Source: Nitratireductor sp. B36 (lineage in GTDB: Bacteria; Pseudomonadota; Alphaproteobacteria; Rhizobiales; Rhizobiaceae). Taken from it: 64,000 bases of DNA. The stretch lies in contig NZ_JACKZY010000002.1 in the NCBI RefSeq assembly GCF_020833685.1, positions 310,001 through 374,000 of the forward strand, written 5' to 3'. This document shows positions 34,833 to 42,973 of this stretch, one piece after another; positions within the stretch are counted from its first letter, which is position 1, and each line of letters begins with the position of its first letter. Below the pieces are notes generated by a model. The model worked only from the letters and a program-made list of their open reading frames with translations. It did not search any database and had not been told where the DNA came from. Both the position numbers and the translations under genes were made by a program.

Positions 34833-36344
34833 ATGTCTTCCTATCTCGAATTCTCCGGCATCTCGAAGAGTTATCCCGGCGTTAAAGCGCTTTCCGACGT
34901 TTCTTTCGGAGTTCGCAAAGGCGCGGTTCACGGGCTGATGGGCGAGAACGGAGCAGGGAAATCCACGCTGATCCGCATTCTTTCTGGCGACGCAGCGGCC
35001 GATGAAGGCACTGTGCGCATAGACGGTGAGACGCAGAACTACCAGTCGACCCGCGATGCCTTCGATGCTGGCGTCGTTGTCATCCATCAGGAATTGCAGC
35101 TTGTGCCGGGGCTGACAGTCGCTGAGAACCTCTGCCTTGGACGGTTTCCTGCAACCGGCGGCGTCATCGGTTTCAGTGCCATGTATGAGGATGTCCGGCG
35201 CAAGCTCGAGCTTGCCGGAATCTCGGTCGATCCGACGCGCAAGGTTGCAGAGCTTTCCATCGGCGAACGCCAGATGGTGGAAATCGCGAAAGCCGTCATG
35301 CTGGATGCGCGTGTCATCGCGTTGGATGAGCCGACTTCCTCGCTATCCTCTCGTGAGAGCGAAATTCTTTTCACCCTGATCGACAGGCTGAGGGAGGATG
35401 GCCGCGTCATTCTCTACATTTCCCATCGGTTGGACGAAGTCTTCCGCCTCTGTGACAGCCTCACGGTTCTGCGCGACGGCAGACTTGCTGCCCATCACGA
35501 GACAATCGAAGGGGTCACGCGCGAGCAAATCGTCTCCGAAATGGTCGGGCGTGAAATCAGCGATATCTGGGGGTGGCGCGCGCGTCCCGTCGGAGCGGTC
35601 GAACTGGAGGTGGACGGGGTTCATGGCGAGAAGCTGCCCGTTCCAGCCTCCTTTCAGGCGCGAAAAGGGGAAATACTCGGGTTCTTCGGCCTCATTGGCG
35701 CGGGGCGTTCGGAGCTGTTGCGCATGATCAGTGGTGCCGATCCGCGCGCCGGCGGCCAGGTGCGTGTCGGCGGCGTGGACATCGGGTCAGGCCAACCGGC
35801 GGAGGCGATCCGCAAGGGGGTCGTTCTGTGCTCCGAGGATCGCAAGTTCGACGGCATCATCCAGGGCCGTTCACTCGAAGAGAACATCCTTATCTCTTCG
35901 CGCAGGCACCTGACGCGCTTCGGTGTGCTGGACCTGCGCCAGGAGGGGGAGGTCGCCGAGACCTTCCTGAAGAAGCTCAGGGTGCGCACGCCGTCGCGTA
36001 AGCAGGACATCATCAACCTGTCCGGCGGAAACCAGCAGAAGGTCATCCTGTGCCGCTGGCTTTCGGAAAAGGGTGTCCGGGTTCTACTCGTCGACGAACC
36101 GACGCGCGGCATCGATGTCGGTGCCAAATCGGAAATTTACGACATTCTCTATCAGCTCGCGGAGGAGGGGATGGCCATAGTCGTCATTTCCAGCGAATTG
36201 CCCGAAGTCATGGGCATTTGCGACCGTATCCTCGTGATGTGCGAAGGGCGCATCAGCGCAGAGATCGGGCGGGCTGACTTCAACGAACAATCCATCCTCG
36301 CCGCCGCGCTGCCGGACGAGGCCAGCGCCGCGTCGGTCGGTTAA
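34833..36344 (+). CDS. araG: Sugar ABC transporter ATPase AraG (double nucleotide-binding domain)
   Basis: A 503-residue double ATPase of the AraG/RbsA/MglA type. The first domain has Walker A GENGAGKST and ALDEPTSSLS; the second has IGAGRSEL in place of a classic Walker A, signature LSGGNQQKV and LVDEPTRGIDVG. The start at 34833 follows TTTGGAGG; the frame extends 90 bases upstream without a family N-terminus. It lies between araF and araH, 103 bases after araF. Confidence 0.93.
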   Translation: MSSYLEFSGISKSYPGVKALSDVSFGVRKGAVHGLMGENGAGKSTLIRILSGDAAADEGTVRIDGETQNYQSTRDAFDAGVVVIHQELQLVPGLTVAENLCLGRFPATGGVIGFSAMYEDVRRKLELAGISVDPTRKVAELSIGERQMVEIAKAVMLDARVIALDEPTSSLSSRESEILFTLIDRLREDGRVILYISHRLDEVFRLCDSLTVLRDGRLAAHHETIEGVTREQIVSEMVGREISDIWGWRARPVGAVELEVDGVHGEKLPVPASFQARKGEILGFFGLIGAGRSELLRMISGADPRAGGQVRVGGVDIGSGQPAEAIRKGVVLCSEDRKFDGIIQGRSLEENILISSRRHLTRFGVLDLRQEGEVAETFLKKLRVRTPSRKQDIINLSGGNQQKVILCRWLSEKGVRVLLVDEPTRGIDVGAKSEIYDILYQLAEEGMAIVVISSELPEVMGICDRILVMCEGRISAEIGRADFNEQSILAAALPDEASAASVG

Positions 36345-36355
36345 GAGGCTTCACG

Positions 36356-37306
36356 ATGACGACTTCCATCAAAAAGCTCATCCTGGGCGACCAGGGACTG
36401 CTTGTAATCTTCATTCTCGCCTTCGCGCTCGTGTCGCTGACGGTCCCCAACTTCCTGACCGAACGCAACATGCTCGGTCTCTTGCAGTCCGTTGTTACCG
36501 TCGGCGTGATCGCCTGCACCATGATGTTCTGTCTGGCGGCGCGCGATTTCGACCTGTCCGTCGGCTCCAATGTTGCTTTTTGCGGCATGGTCGCGGTGAT
36601 GGCGTCGAACGCCACCGGGTCGATCTTTCTGGGTATTCTGACCGCGCTGGCTGCGGGCGCGCTGGTCGGCCTTTTCAATGGCGTCGTCATCGCCAAATTT
36701 CGCATCAACGCGCTGATCACCACGCTGGCAACCATGCAGATCGTGCGCGGGCTGGCGCTCATCTCGTCGGACGGGCGGGCTGTCGGTATCGACGATCCCA
36801 TGTTCTACCAGCTGGCTCTCTCCAAGTTTTTAGGCGTTCCGACACCGATCTGGGTTCTGGCGGCTCTTTTCGTCATTTTCGGTTTTGTCCTGAACCGGAC
36901 GGTTTTCGGCAAGAACACGCTTGCCATGGGCGGCAATCCGGAAGCCTCAAGACTTGCGGGCGTCAATGTCGACTGGATGCGAATCTGGATTTTCACGCTG
37001 CAGGGCTTCATTTGTGCGGTGGCAGGCATCCTGCTTGCCTCGCGCATCACATCCGGACAGCCGAATGCGGCCACGGGGCTCGAGCTCTCCGTCATTTCCG
37101 CTTGTGTTCTTGGCGGTGTGTCTCTGGCGGGCGGGCGTGCGACAATGACCGGAGTGATCGTCGGTGTGATGATCATGGGCATTGCAGAAAACGTCATGAA
37201 TCTTCTGAATATTCAGGCTTTCTATCAATATGTGGTACGCGGGTTCATCCTGTTGCTTGCCGTGTTGCTCGATAATATGCGGTCGAGCGCAATCGGGCGA
37301 CGCTGA
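36356..37306 (+). CDS. araH: Sugar ABC transporter permease AraH
   Basis: A 316-residue RbsC/AraH-type permease with eight or more membrane helices. Family marks are the FDLSVGS stretch near residue 62, GNPEASRLAGVNV near residue 195 and GGVSLAGGRATMTGVIVG near residue 255. It starts 12 bases after araG and probably works as a homodimer. Confidence 0.93.
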   Translation: MTTSIKKLILGDQGLLVIFILAFALVSLTVPNFLTERNMLGLLQSVVTVGVIACTMMFCLAARDFDLSVGSNVAFCGMVAVMASNATGSIFLGILTALAAGALVGLFNGVVIAKFRINALITTLATMQIVRGLALISSDGRAVGIDDPMFYQLALSKFLGVPTPIWVLAALFVIFGFVLNRTVFGKNTLAMGGNPEASRLAGVNVDWMRIWIFTLQGFICAVAGILLASRITSGQPNAATGLELSVISACVLGGVSLAGGRATMTGVIVGVMIMGIAENVMNLLNIQAFYQYVVRGFILLLAVLLDNMRSSAIGRR

Positions 37307-37389
37307 TGCAGGATGGCGTGTCGCAGATACTGGATTTGCCATCCTTTTAGCGAGCGTTTGGTAGCGCCTTGGATATCGGGAGAGATCGC

Positions 37390-38178
37390 ATGACATCTGG
37401 ACAGGGACGGTTGAGCGGCAAGCGCATTTTTCTGACAGGTGCCGCTCAGGGCATAGGGCGGGCGATTGCCGAAGCCTGCCTTCGGGAAGGGGCTTCTCTG
37501 TTTCTGGTGGACAGGGATGAAGCACTTCTTGAGCAGACGGTTGACGAACTCGGCGAGGCCGAGGGACGGCTGGCCCATGCTGTTGCCGATATCTCGGATG
37601 CCTCTGCCATCGAGGCGGCGGCAGCCATGGCCGGAAACAAGATCGGGACACCCAACGCGCTCATCAACAATGCCGGTGTCAATGTGTTCCATGAACCGCT
37701 GCAGACAGACGATGAAGAATGGGCGCGCTGTTTCGACATCAATCTGAAGGGGGCATGGCATTGCTGCCGTTCGCTTCTGCCCGGCATGATTGAAGCGGGC
37801 GGGGGCGCGATCCTAAACATCGCCTCGACGCATAGTTTCACAATCATTCCGCACACATTTCCCTATCCCGTTGCCAAGCACGCGCTTCTGGGCATGACAA
37901 AGGCGCTGGCGCTCGAATATGCGGGCAGGGGTGTGCGGGTGAATGCCATCGCACCCGGCTATGTGGAGACGCAGAAAAACGTCGATTACTGGAACAGTTT
38001 TCCCGATCCGGATGCTGCGCGGGCTGAGACCATGGCCCTGCATCCGGGCGGTCGCATCGCGACGCCCGCCGAGATCGCCATGGCGTCGGTTTTCATGATT
38101 TCCGACGAATGTCCCTTCATGAATGCCGCCTGCCTCGTTATTGATGGTGGTCTGAGCGTTTTGCAGCATCCGGCCTGA
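37390..38178 (+). CDS. SDR-family sugar dehydrogenase
   Basis: A 262-residue classical SDR with GAAQGIG cofactor motif, NNAG, catalytic Ser in IASTHS and YPVAK active-site motif, all intact. Its place between araH and dgoK suggests the first oxidation step, D-galactose (or L-arabinose) to the lactone, though a 2-keto-3-deoxy-acid dehydrogenase cannot be excluded. The start at 37390 has GGGAGAG at normal distance; an earlier ATG at 37369 does not. No lactonase gene is visible in the cluster. Confidence 0.87.
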   Translation: MTSGQGRLSGKRIFLTGAAQGIGRAIAEACLREGASLFLVDRDEALLEQTVDELGEAEGRLAHAVADISDASAIEAAAAMAGNKIGTPNALINNAGVNVFHEPLQTDDEEWARCFDINLKGAWHCCRSLLPGMIEAGGGAILNIASTHSFTIIPHTFPYPVAKHALLGMTKALALEYAGRGVRVNAIAPGYVETQKNVDYWNSFPDPDAARAETMALHPGGRIATPAEIAMASVFMISDECPFMNAACLVIDGGLSVLQHPA

Positions 38179-38188
38179 GTTCACTTTC

Positions 38189-39109
38189 ATGACCGACCCT
38201 TCCCGTCCGTTCTGCGCTGCCGTTGACTGGGGCACGAGCAGTTTTCGTCTTTGGCTTCTGGATGATGAGGGCACTGTCATTGCCTCCAGCAGCAGCAATG
38301 AGGGGATGATGCACTGCGCGGGCACAGGCTTTGCGCCGGTTCTCGACGCTCATCTTGCAAAAGTGGGTGCGTCTGCCGGCACGCCTGTGTTGATCTGCGG
38401 TATGGCGGGTGCAAGGCAGGGGTGGCTGGAGGCACCTTATGTGGAGGTTCCCGCGAGCCTCGAAGCTTTGCCGACACAGGCAATAAAAATTGCCGGTGCC
38501 AAGAACGATGTTCGTATCCTGCCCGGAATTTCGCTGAACGACCCGCAGGCGCCGAACGTCATGCGCGGCGAGGAAACACAATTGCTGGGTGCTGTGAGCG
38601 AGAGCGGCAATGCGTTGGTATGCATGCCGGGGACGCATAGCAAATGGGTCGAGATTGAAAACGGTGTGGTCACGCGTTTCAGCACGTTCATGACCGGAGA
38701 GCTTTTCTCGCTGCTCACGAAACATGGAATTCTGCAGCACGCGGTCGAGGAAAAAGCCGTTGTCTCGTCAGATGACGCAGCATTCCGGTCCGCACTGAAA
38801 CGCACCGAAGGACAGGCGCACGCTGCTCTTTCCGGCTTCTTTGGAGTCCGTGCTGCACAATTGCTTGGTCTGGAAACTCGTGGCGATGGTGCTGCCCATC
38901 TTTCCGGTCTCTTGATCGGCGGCGAGATCTCGGCCGCGCGAGAGCTTTTCGGTAAGGAGGGCAAGGTTACGTTGATCGCATCAGAGCCGATCAATGCGCT
39001 GTATTCGGTTGCCTTGGAAAAACAGGGTTTCCAGGTCGTCTCGAAAGATGCAGGAGAAGCCTCGCGGGCAGGGCTTTTCAGATCAGCAAAACGAATTTGG
39101 AGCCGATAG
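38189..39109 (+). CDS. dgoK: 2-dehydro-3-deoxygalactonokinase
   Basis: A 306-residue DgoK with the ATP-binding opening VDWGTSSFRLWLLDDEG, GMAGARQGW near residue 70 and LPGTHSKWV-type motif (CMPGTHSKWVEI) near residue 150. It phosphorylates 2-keto-3-deoxygalactonate to the 6-phosphate. It starts 10 bases after the SDR and overlaps the region before dgoA, giving a compact operon. Confidence 0.93.
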   Translation: MTDPSRPFCAAVDWGTSSFRLWLLDDEGTVIASSSSNEGMMHCAGTGFAPVLDAHLAKVGASAGTPVLICGMAGARQGWLEAPYVEVPASLEALPTQAIKIAGAKNDVRILPGISLNDPQAPNVMRGEETQLLGAVSESGNALVCMPGTHSKWVEIENGVVTRFSTFMTGELFSLLTKHGILQHAVEEKAVVSSDDAAFRSALKRTEGQAHAALSGFFGVRAAQLLGLETRGDGAAHLSGLLIGGEISAARELFGKEGKVTLIASEPINALYSVALEKQGFQVVSKDAGEASRAGLFRSAKRIWSR

Positions 39110-39111
39110 AC

Positions 39112-39750
39112 ATGCCGGAACGAGATGTGAGCTGGCCGGGAGAGAGGCGTGCGCTGGTAGCGATCCTGCGCGGCATTCGTCCTTCGGAAGTTACGGCCAT
39201 GACTGAGATGCTCATCGACGAGGGCATCACGTCCATAGAGGTCCCGCTGAACTCGCCGGAACCGTTTCAGTCCATCGAAACGGCCCTTGCGATAGCAGGA
39301 GACCGGGCGCTTGTCGGCGCCGGCACCGTGCTCACCGTCGAGGATGTCGAACGGTTGCATGATATCGGCGGCCGGCTGGTCGTGAGCCCGAATACGGACC
39401 CCGAGGTTATTCGGCACAGCGTGTCGCTCGGCATGATCTCCATGCCCGGTGTTTTCACACCCAGCGAAGCCCTTCTTGCGCACAAATGCGGGGCTTCGGC
39501 GCTTAAGTTTTTCCCGGCATCAGCGCTTGGCGTGTCCGGCATTGCGGCTATCAAGGCAATTTTGCCGAAGGGTGCTGTGGTGTGTGCCGTGGGCGGTGTC
39601 TCCGATGCGACGCTGGCCGATTATTTCAAGATCGGCGTGCGCGCTTTCGGTCTGGGAACGGGACTTTATCGACCGGGTGATGCCGTTGATACAGTCAGGG
39701 CGCGGGCCCGCAAAACCGTAGAGGCCTATGATCGTGCTTCGAGGGGCTGA
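39112..39750 (+). CDS. dgoA: 2-dehydro-3-deoxy-6-phosphogalactonate aldolase
   Basis: A 212-residue KDPG/KDPGal-type class I aldolase with VAILRGI at the N-terminus, substrate loop PLNSPEP and Schiff-base Lys in ALKFFPAS near residue 126. It cleaves KDPGal to pyruvate and glyceraldehyde-3-phosphate. ATG 39112 is preferred to TTG 39097 because GGAG lies nine bases upstream. It is the last gene of the galactonate unit; a terminator follows. Confidence 0.93.
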   Translation: MPERDVSWPGERRALVAILRGIRPSEVTAMTEMLIDEGITSIEVPLNSPEPFQSIETALAIAGDRALVGAGTVLTVEDVERLHDIGGRLVVSPNTDPEVIRHSVSLGMISMPGVFTPSEALLAHKCGASALKFFPASALGVSGIAAIKAILPKGAVVCAVGGVSDATLADYFKIGVRAFGLGTGLYRPGDAVDTVRARARKTVEAYDRASRG

Positions 39751-39783
39751 ATTTTCCACCAAAGTGTCGCGAGAGGCCGGATA

Positions 39784-39820
39784 GCCGCCTTGGCAGTTGT
39801 GAAGGCGGCGTTGCCTTTTT
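39784..39820 (+). terminator. Rho-independent terminator after dgoA
   Basis: Perfect eight-base arms GCCGCCTT (39784-39791) and AAGGCGGC (39802-39809) with a ten-base loop, followed by GTTGCC and a run of five T. It ends the araFGH-SDR-dgoK-dgoA transcript. Confidence 0.8.
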
Positions 39821-39931
39821 CGATGAAAGGGTGATCGGAGCCTGTTCTTGACAATTGCGGGTGTCTCTTTCACCTCCTGTCGGGTGCGCGGCATCGGCGG
39901 CGTTCAACAGACAATCCGGAAGGGGTGGAAA

Positions 39932-41071
39932 ATGTTCGAAAGCGCTCACATTGACGAGGCCATTGCGTGGCGTCGCGACTTGCATCGTCATCCCGAGTTG
40001 GGATTTCAAGAAGAGCGTACGTCGAAGCTGATCGCCGGTCTCCTGGAGGGCTGGGGCTGGCAGGTTCAAACCGGGCTTGCGAAGACCGGCGTGGTCGCGC
40101 GGTTGGGCGAGGGAGGGCATTCGATCGGATTACGGGCGGATATTGATGCGCTGCCCATCGAGGAAGCGACGGGGCTGGATTACGCTTCGAGCCACCCTGG
40201 AAGAATGCACGCCTGCGGGCATGACGGGCATACAGCGATGCTGCTTCTGGCCGCGCGTCAGATGGCGGCTGAAGGTGTGACCGGCGGAAACGTCACTCTG
40301 ATCTTTCAGCCGGCAGAAGAAAATGATGGTGGCGCGCGCGTGATGATCGAGGAGGGACTTTTCAACCAGTATCCTTGCGACAAGGTGTTCGGGATTCACA
40401 ATTGGCCAGGTCTCGCTCCCGGGCGCCTTGTCGCCCGCAACGGGGAAATGATGGCAGCCTTCGCGATTTTCGAGATCACCATCGAAGGGCGCGGCGGGCA
40501 TGGTGCGATGCCGGAGCAGAGCGATGGTGTGGTGGCTGCGGCAGCACGCGTTTCAGCCGCGCTCCAGGAATTGCCGGCGCGGCGGTTGTCTCCGCTCGTG
40601 CCGGGCGTCGTTTCAGTGACGCAGATTCACACCGGCTCTGCATTCAACGTTTGCCCCGACCGGGCGGTCGTTTGCGGAACGACCCGCTGGTTCCAGTCTG
40701 AGGCAGGGGATGAGATCGAAACCAGGCTGGCCGAGGTGGTCCATGGCATTGCTGCAGCGCATGGCTGCCGGGCAAACATCGATTATCAGCGACGCTATCC
40801 CGCGACAATCAACAGTGCAGCCGAGGCGGGGCTTGCCAGGCAGGTGGGGGAGGCTATGGGTCTCGATGCCGGAGAGGCTGGACCGAGCATGGCATCGGAG
40901 GATTTCGCCTTCATGCTGAACGAAAAGCCCGGGGCGTATATCTGGTTGGGTGCCGCGCGCCAGGGCGAGAATCCCGGACTTCATTCGCCCAGGTTTGATT
41001 TCAACGATGAAGTGCTGCCGACGGGCGCCGAGTTCTGGGTGCGGCTGGTGCGGCAAGCTCTTTCTGTCTGA
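39932..41071 (+). CDS. M20-family amidohydrolase (hippurate-hydrolase type)
   Basis: A 379-residue M20D metallohydrolase with the di-metal motif HACGHDGHTAML (~residue 93), PAEENDGGA and the C-terminal HSPRFDFND. The dimerisation domain sits in the middle (about 180-290; GRGGHGAMPE). It hydrolyses N-acyl or amide bonds of amino-acid conjugates. The start at 39932 follows GGAAGGGGTGG. The LysR gene begins at the last base of its stop (TGATG), an unusually tight coupling of enzyme and regulator. Confidence 0.9.
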   Translation: MFESAHIDEAIAWRRDLHRHPELGFQEERTSKLIAGLLEGWGWQVQTGLAKTGVVARLGEGGHSIGLRADIDALPIEEATGLDYASSHPGRMHACGHDGHTAMLLLAARQMAAEGVTGGNVTLIFQPAEENDGGARVMIEEGLFNQYPCDKVFGIHNWPGLAPGRLVARNGEMMAAFAIFEITIEGRGGHGAMPEQSDGVVAAAARVSAALQELPARRLSPLVPGVVSVTQIHTGSAFNVCPDRAVVCGTTRWFQSEAGDEIETRLAEVVHGIAAAHGCRANIDYQRRYPATINSAAEAGLARQVGEAMGLDAGEAGPSMASEDFAFMLNEKPGAYIWLGAARQGENPGLHSPRFDFNDEVLPTGAEFWVRLVRQALSV

Positions 41072-41979
41072 TGGACGCTCTGGACAGCCGCTTCTTGCGG
41101 GCGTTTCTGGTCGTTGCTCGTGAGGGGTCGATCCGTCGCGCCGCTGAGCGGCTGAACGTTGCACCCTCGGCGATCAGCCGCAAACTGGCGGAAGCCGAAG
41201 CGCGGCTGGGAGTGGGTCTCGTGGAGCGTAGCGCGCAGGGCATCGTGCTGACGGATGCGGGGCGGCTGGTGCGTGAGCATGCACTCGTTCGGCAGGATGA
41301 GGAGACCTTTCTGCTCGATCAGCTCGGCAAGTTCAGGGCCTCGGGTGGGCAGGTGGTGCGTATTGCGGTCGGCGAAGGGTTTGCCGCAGATCTGATGCAG
41401 AATGGCCTGGCCCCGCTCGCGGCGAACCATCCTCATCTCAGGTTTCGCATCAACATTGCCGGAACGGAGGAAATTCAGCGTCAGGTGGTTGAAGGGGACG
41501 CGGATCTGGGCATCGCCTACAATCCTGTCCCCATGGAAGCAACACGCGCAGTGGCGCTTGCAAGGCAGCCGCTCTGTGGTGTGGTCCCGGTCCATTCTCC
41601 GCTCGCTGAACGCCGGTCTGTACGGCTTGCTGAAATGCTTGATCACCCCTTTGCCATCCTTGATGCCCGCCATGGCATCAGGGCACTGGTTGCGCGTGCA
41701 GCCGGCGATCTTGGGCTTGCGTTGCGGCCCCAGGTGGAGACCTCCTCCATCGCTGCTTTGATTCGATATGTGGGCGCGGGCATAGGGGGGAGTTTTCTTC
41801 CCCGCTTCTCGGTCTCCATTCAGGCGGAGCGGGGTGAGGTTGCGATTGTCGAACTTGATGAGGAGAGCCTTCGGCATGTCAGTGCGCACCTCATGGTGCG
41901 GGCCCGCCGCCGGCTGCCGCAGTCAGCTTCAACGACGGTGGAGTATCTTGCCGCAAACATGGCGGCATTTCGCGAATAG
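41071..41979 (+). CDS. LysR-family regulator
   Basis: A 302-residue LysR-type regulator. The N-terminal winged helix (residues 1-65: FLRAFLVVAREGSIRRAAERL, NVAPSAISRKL) is followed by a two-lobe effector domain. It sits inside an apparent operon, after the amidohydrolase and before a dehydrogenase, rather than divergent as most LysR genes are. An inverted repeat just downstream (41988-42008) has the form of a LysR site and could be its target. Confidence 0.92.
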   Translation: MDALDSRFLRAFLVVAREGSIRRAAERLNVAPSAISRKLAEAEARLGVGLVERSAQGIVLTDAGRLVREHALVRQDEETFLLDQLGKFRASGGQVVRIAVGEGFAADLMQNGLAPLAANHPHLRFRINIAGTEEIQRQVVEGDADLGIAYNPVPMEATRAVALARQPLCGVVPVHSPLAERRSVRLAEMLDHPFAILDARHGIRALVARAAGDLGLALRPQVETSSIAALIRYVGAGIGGSFLPRFSVSIQAERGEVAIVELDEESLRHVSAHLMVRARRRLPQSASTTVEYLAANMAAFRE

Positions 41980-41987
41980 AGCATTTA

Positions 41988-42008
41988 GTGTTGCCAAATT
42001 TGCAACAC
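41988..42008. promoter_or_regulatory. LysR-type inverted repeat upstream of the dehydrogenase gene
   Basis: GTGTTGC (41988-41994) and GCAACAC (42002-42008) with a seven-base AT-rich spacer. It contains the T-N11-A pattern of LysR sites and no following T-run. It is nine bases after the LysR stop and 78 before the dehydrogenase start. Confidence 0.6.
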
Positions 42009-42085
42009 CACGTGCCTGAATTGGCGTCTACTCAACAACACCCTGTCATCGCAGTGTCATGAACACCAAGTGGATGGGAGGTGGC

Positions 42086-42973
42086 ATGACGCAGTCGGTT
42101 GGCGTGATCGGTCTTGGAGCTATGGGAATGGGCATGGCCCGTTCTCTTCTGGCCGGTGGCTTTTCCGTGGCAGCTTTTGATCTTTCGCCGCAGGCCATGG
42201 CAAGAGCGAAAGACGTAGGCATCGGTGCGCAAGAGACACCAGCCGGGGTGATCGAAGCAAGCGACATCATTGTCCTCTCATTGCCCCTTGCCAGCCATGT
42301 GGATGCGACGATTGAGGCCGGGCTGGCCGCAGGTGCCTTCAAGTCTCCAAAAATCATCATCGACACGTCGACTTCCGAAGCGGCGGTGAGCCGCAAACTG
42401 GCAGCGAAACTCTCCGAAATCGGCCACGGTTTCCTTGATGCGCCCGTCAGCGGCGGTCCGCAGGGGGCGGCAAGCGGTTCCCTTTCGGTGATGCTGGGTG
42501 GCGATGCGCAATGGGCCGCGCAGGCGAAGCCGGTTTTGGATGCACTTGCCTCCAAGGTGATCCATGTCGGACCGAGCGGAGCCGGCAATATCGCGAAGCT
42601 CGTCAACAATATGCTCGTGGCCTGCCATATGCTGACCACAGCGGAAGGGCTGCGCCTTGCAGAGGCAGCGGGTCTCCCTGCCGAGGACGCACTTTCCGTC
42701 ATCAACAGCGCAACGGGACGGAGCGCGCTGAGTGAGATTCATTTTCCCAACTGGGTTTTGAGCGGCACTTTCGACAGCGGTTTTTCTGCAGGTCTGATGC
42801 GCAAGGATGTGAGACTGGCGCTTGAATTGGCACGGGACAGCGGCTGTTCCATGCCGGTTTCGGAGCTGGTTGCGAAACTGTGGTCCGAGGAAAGCTCGGG
42901 CATCGCCGACAATCAGGATTTTATGCTGCTTGGCCGTGTTGCGGCCAGTACAGAAGAGAAGACGAATGGCTGA
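42086..42973 (+). CDS. NAD(P)-dependent beta-hydroxyacid dehydrogenase (HIBADH family)
   Basis: A 295-residue member of the 3-hydroxyisobutyrate/tartronate-semialdehyde/L-threonate dehydrogenase family. It has the GLGAMGMGMA cofactor motif, the substrate motif DAPVSGGPQGAASG (~residue 120) and catalytic Lys in GAGNIAKLVNN (~residue 172). The start at 42086 follows GGGAGG. The family also contains LtnD, which feeds the OtnK/OtnC pathway encoded 5 kb downstream, but adjacency to an aldehyde dehydrogenase suggests another route. It overlaps the next gene by 8 bases. Confidence 0.9.
   Translation: MTQSVGVIGLGAMGMGMARSLLAGGFSVAAFDLSPQAMARAKDVGIGAQETPAGVIEASDIIVLSLPLASHVDATIEAGLAAGAFKSPKIIIDTSTSEAAVSRKLAAKLSEIGHGFLDAPVSGGPQGAASGSLSVMLGGDAQWAAQAKPVLDALASKVIHVGPSGAGNIAKLVNNMLVACHMLTTAEGLRLAEAAGLPAEDALSVINSATGRSALSEIHFPNWVLSGTFDSGFSAGLMRKDVRLALELARDSGCSMPVSELVAKLWSEESSGIADNQDFMLLGRVAASTEEKTNG

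Noticed and set aside
34884..34893. Third AAAGCGCTTT, identical to the agl operator core
   Set aside because: It lies inside the araG coding sequence with no LacI gene near; a ten-base palindrome can occur by chance and codon use explains it.
33972..35087. Minus-strand open frame of 371 codons opposite araF and araG
   Set aside because: Shadow of two clear transporter genes.
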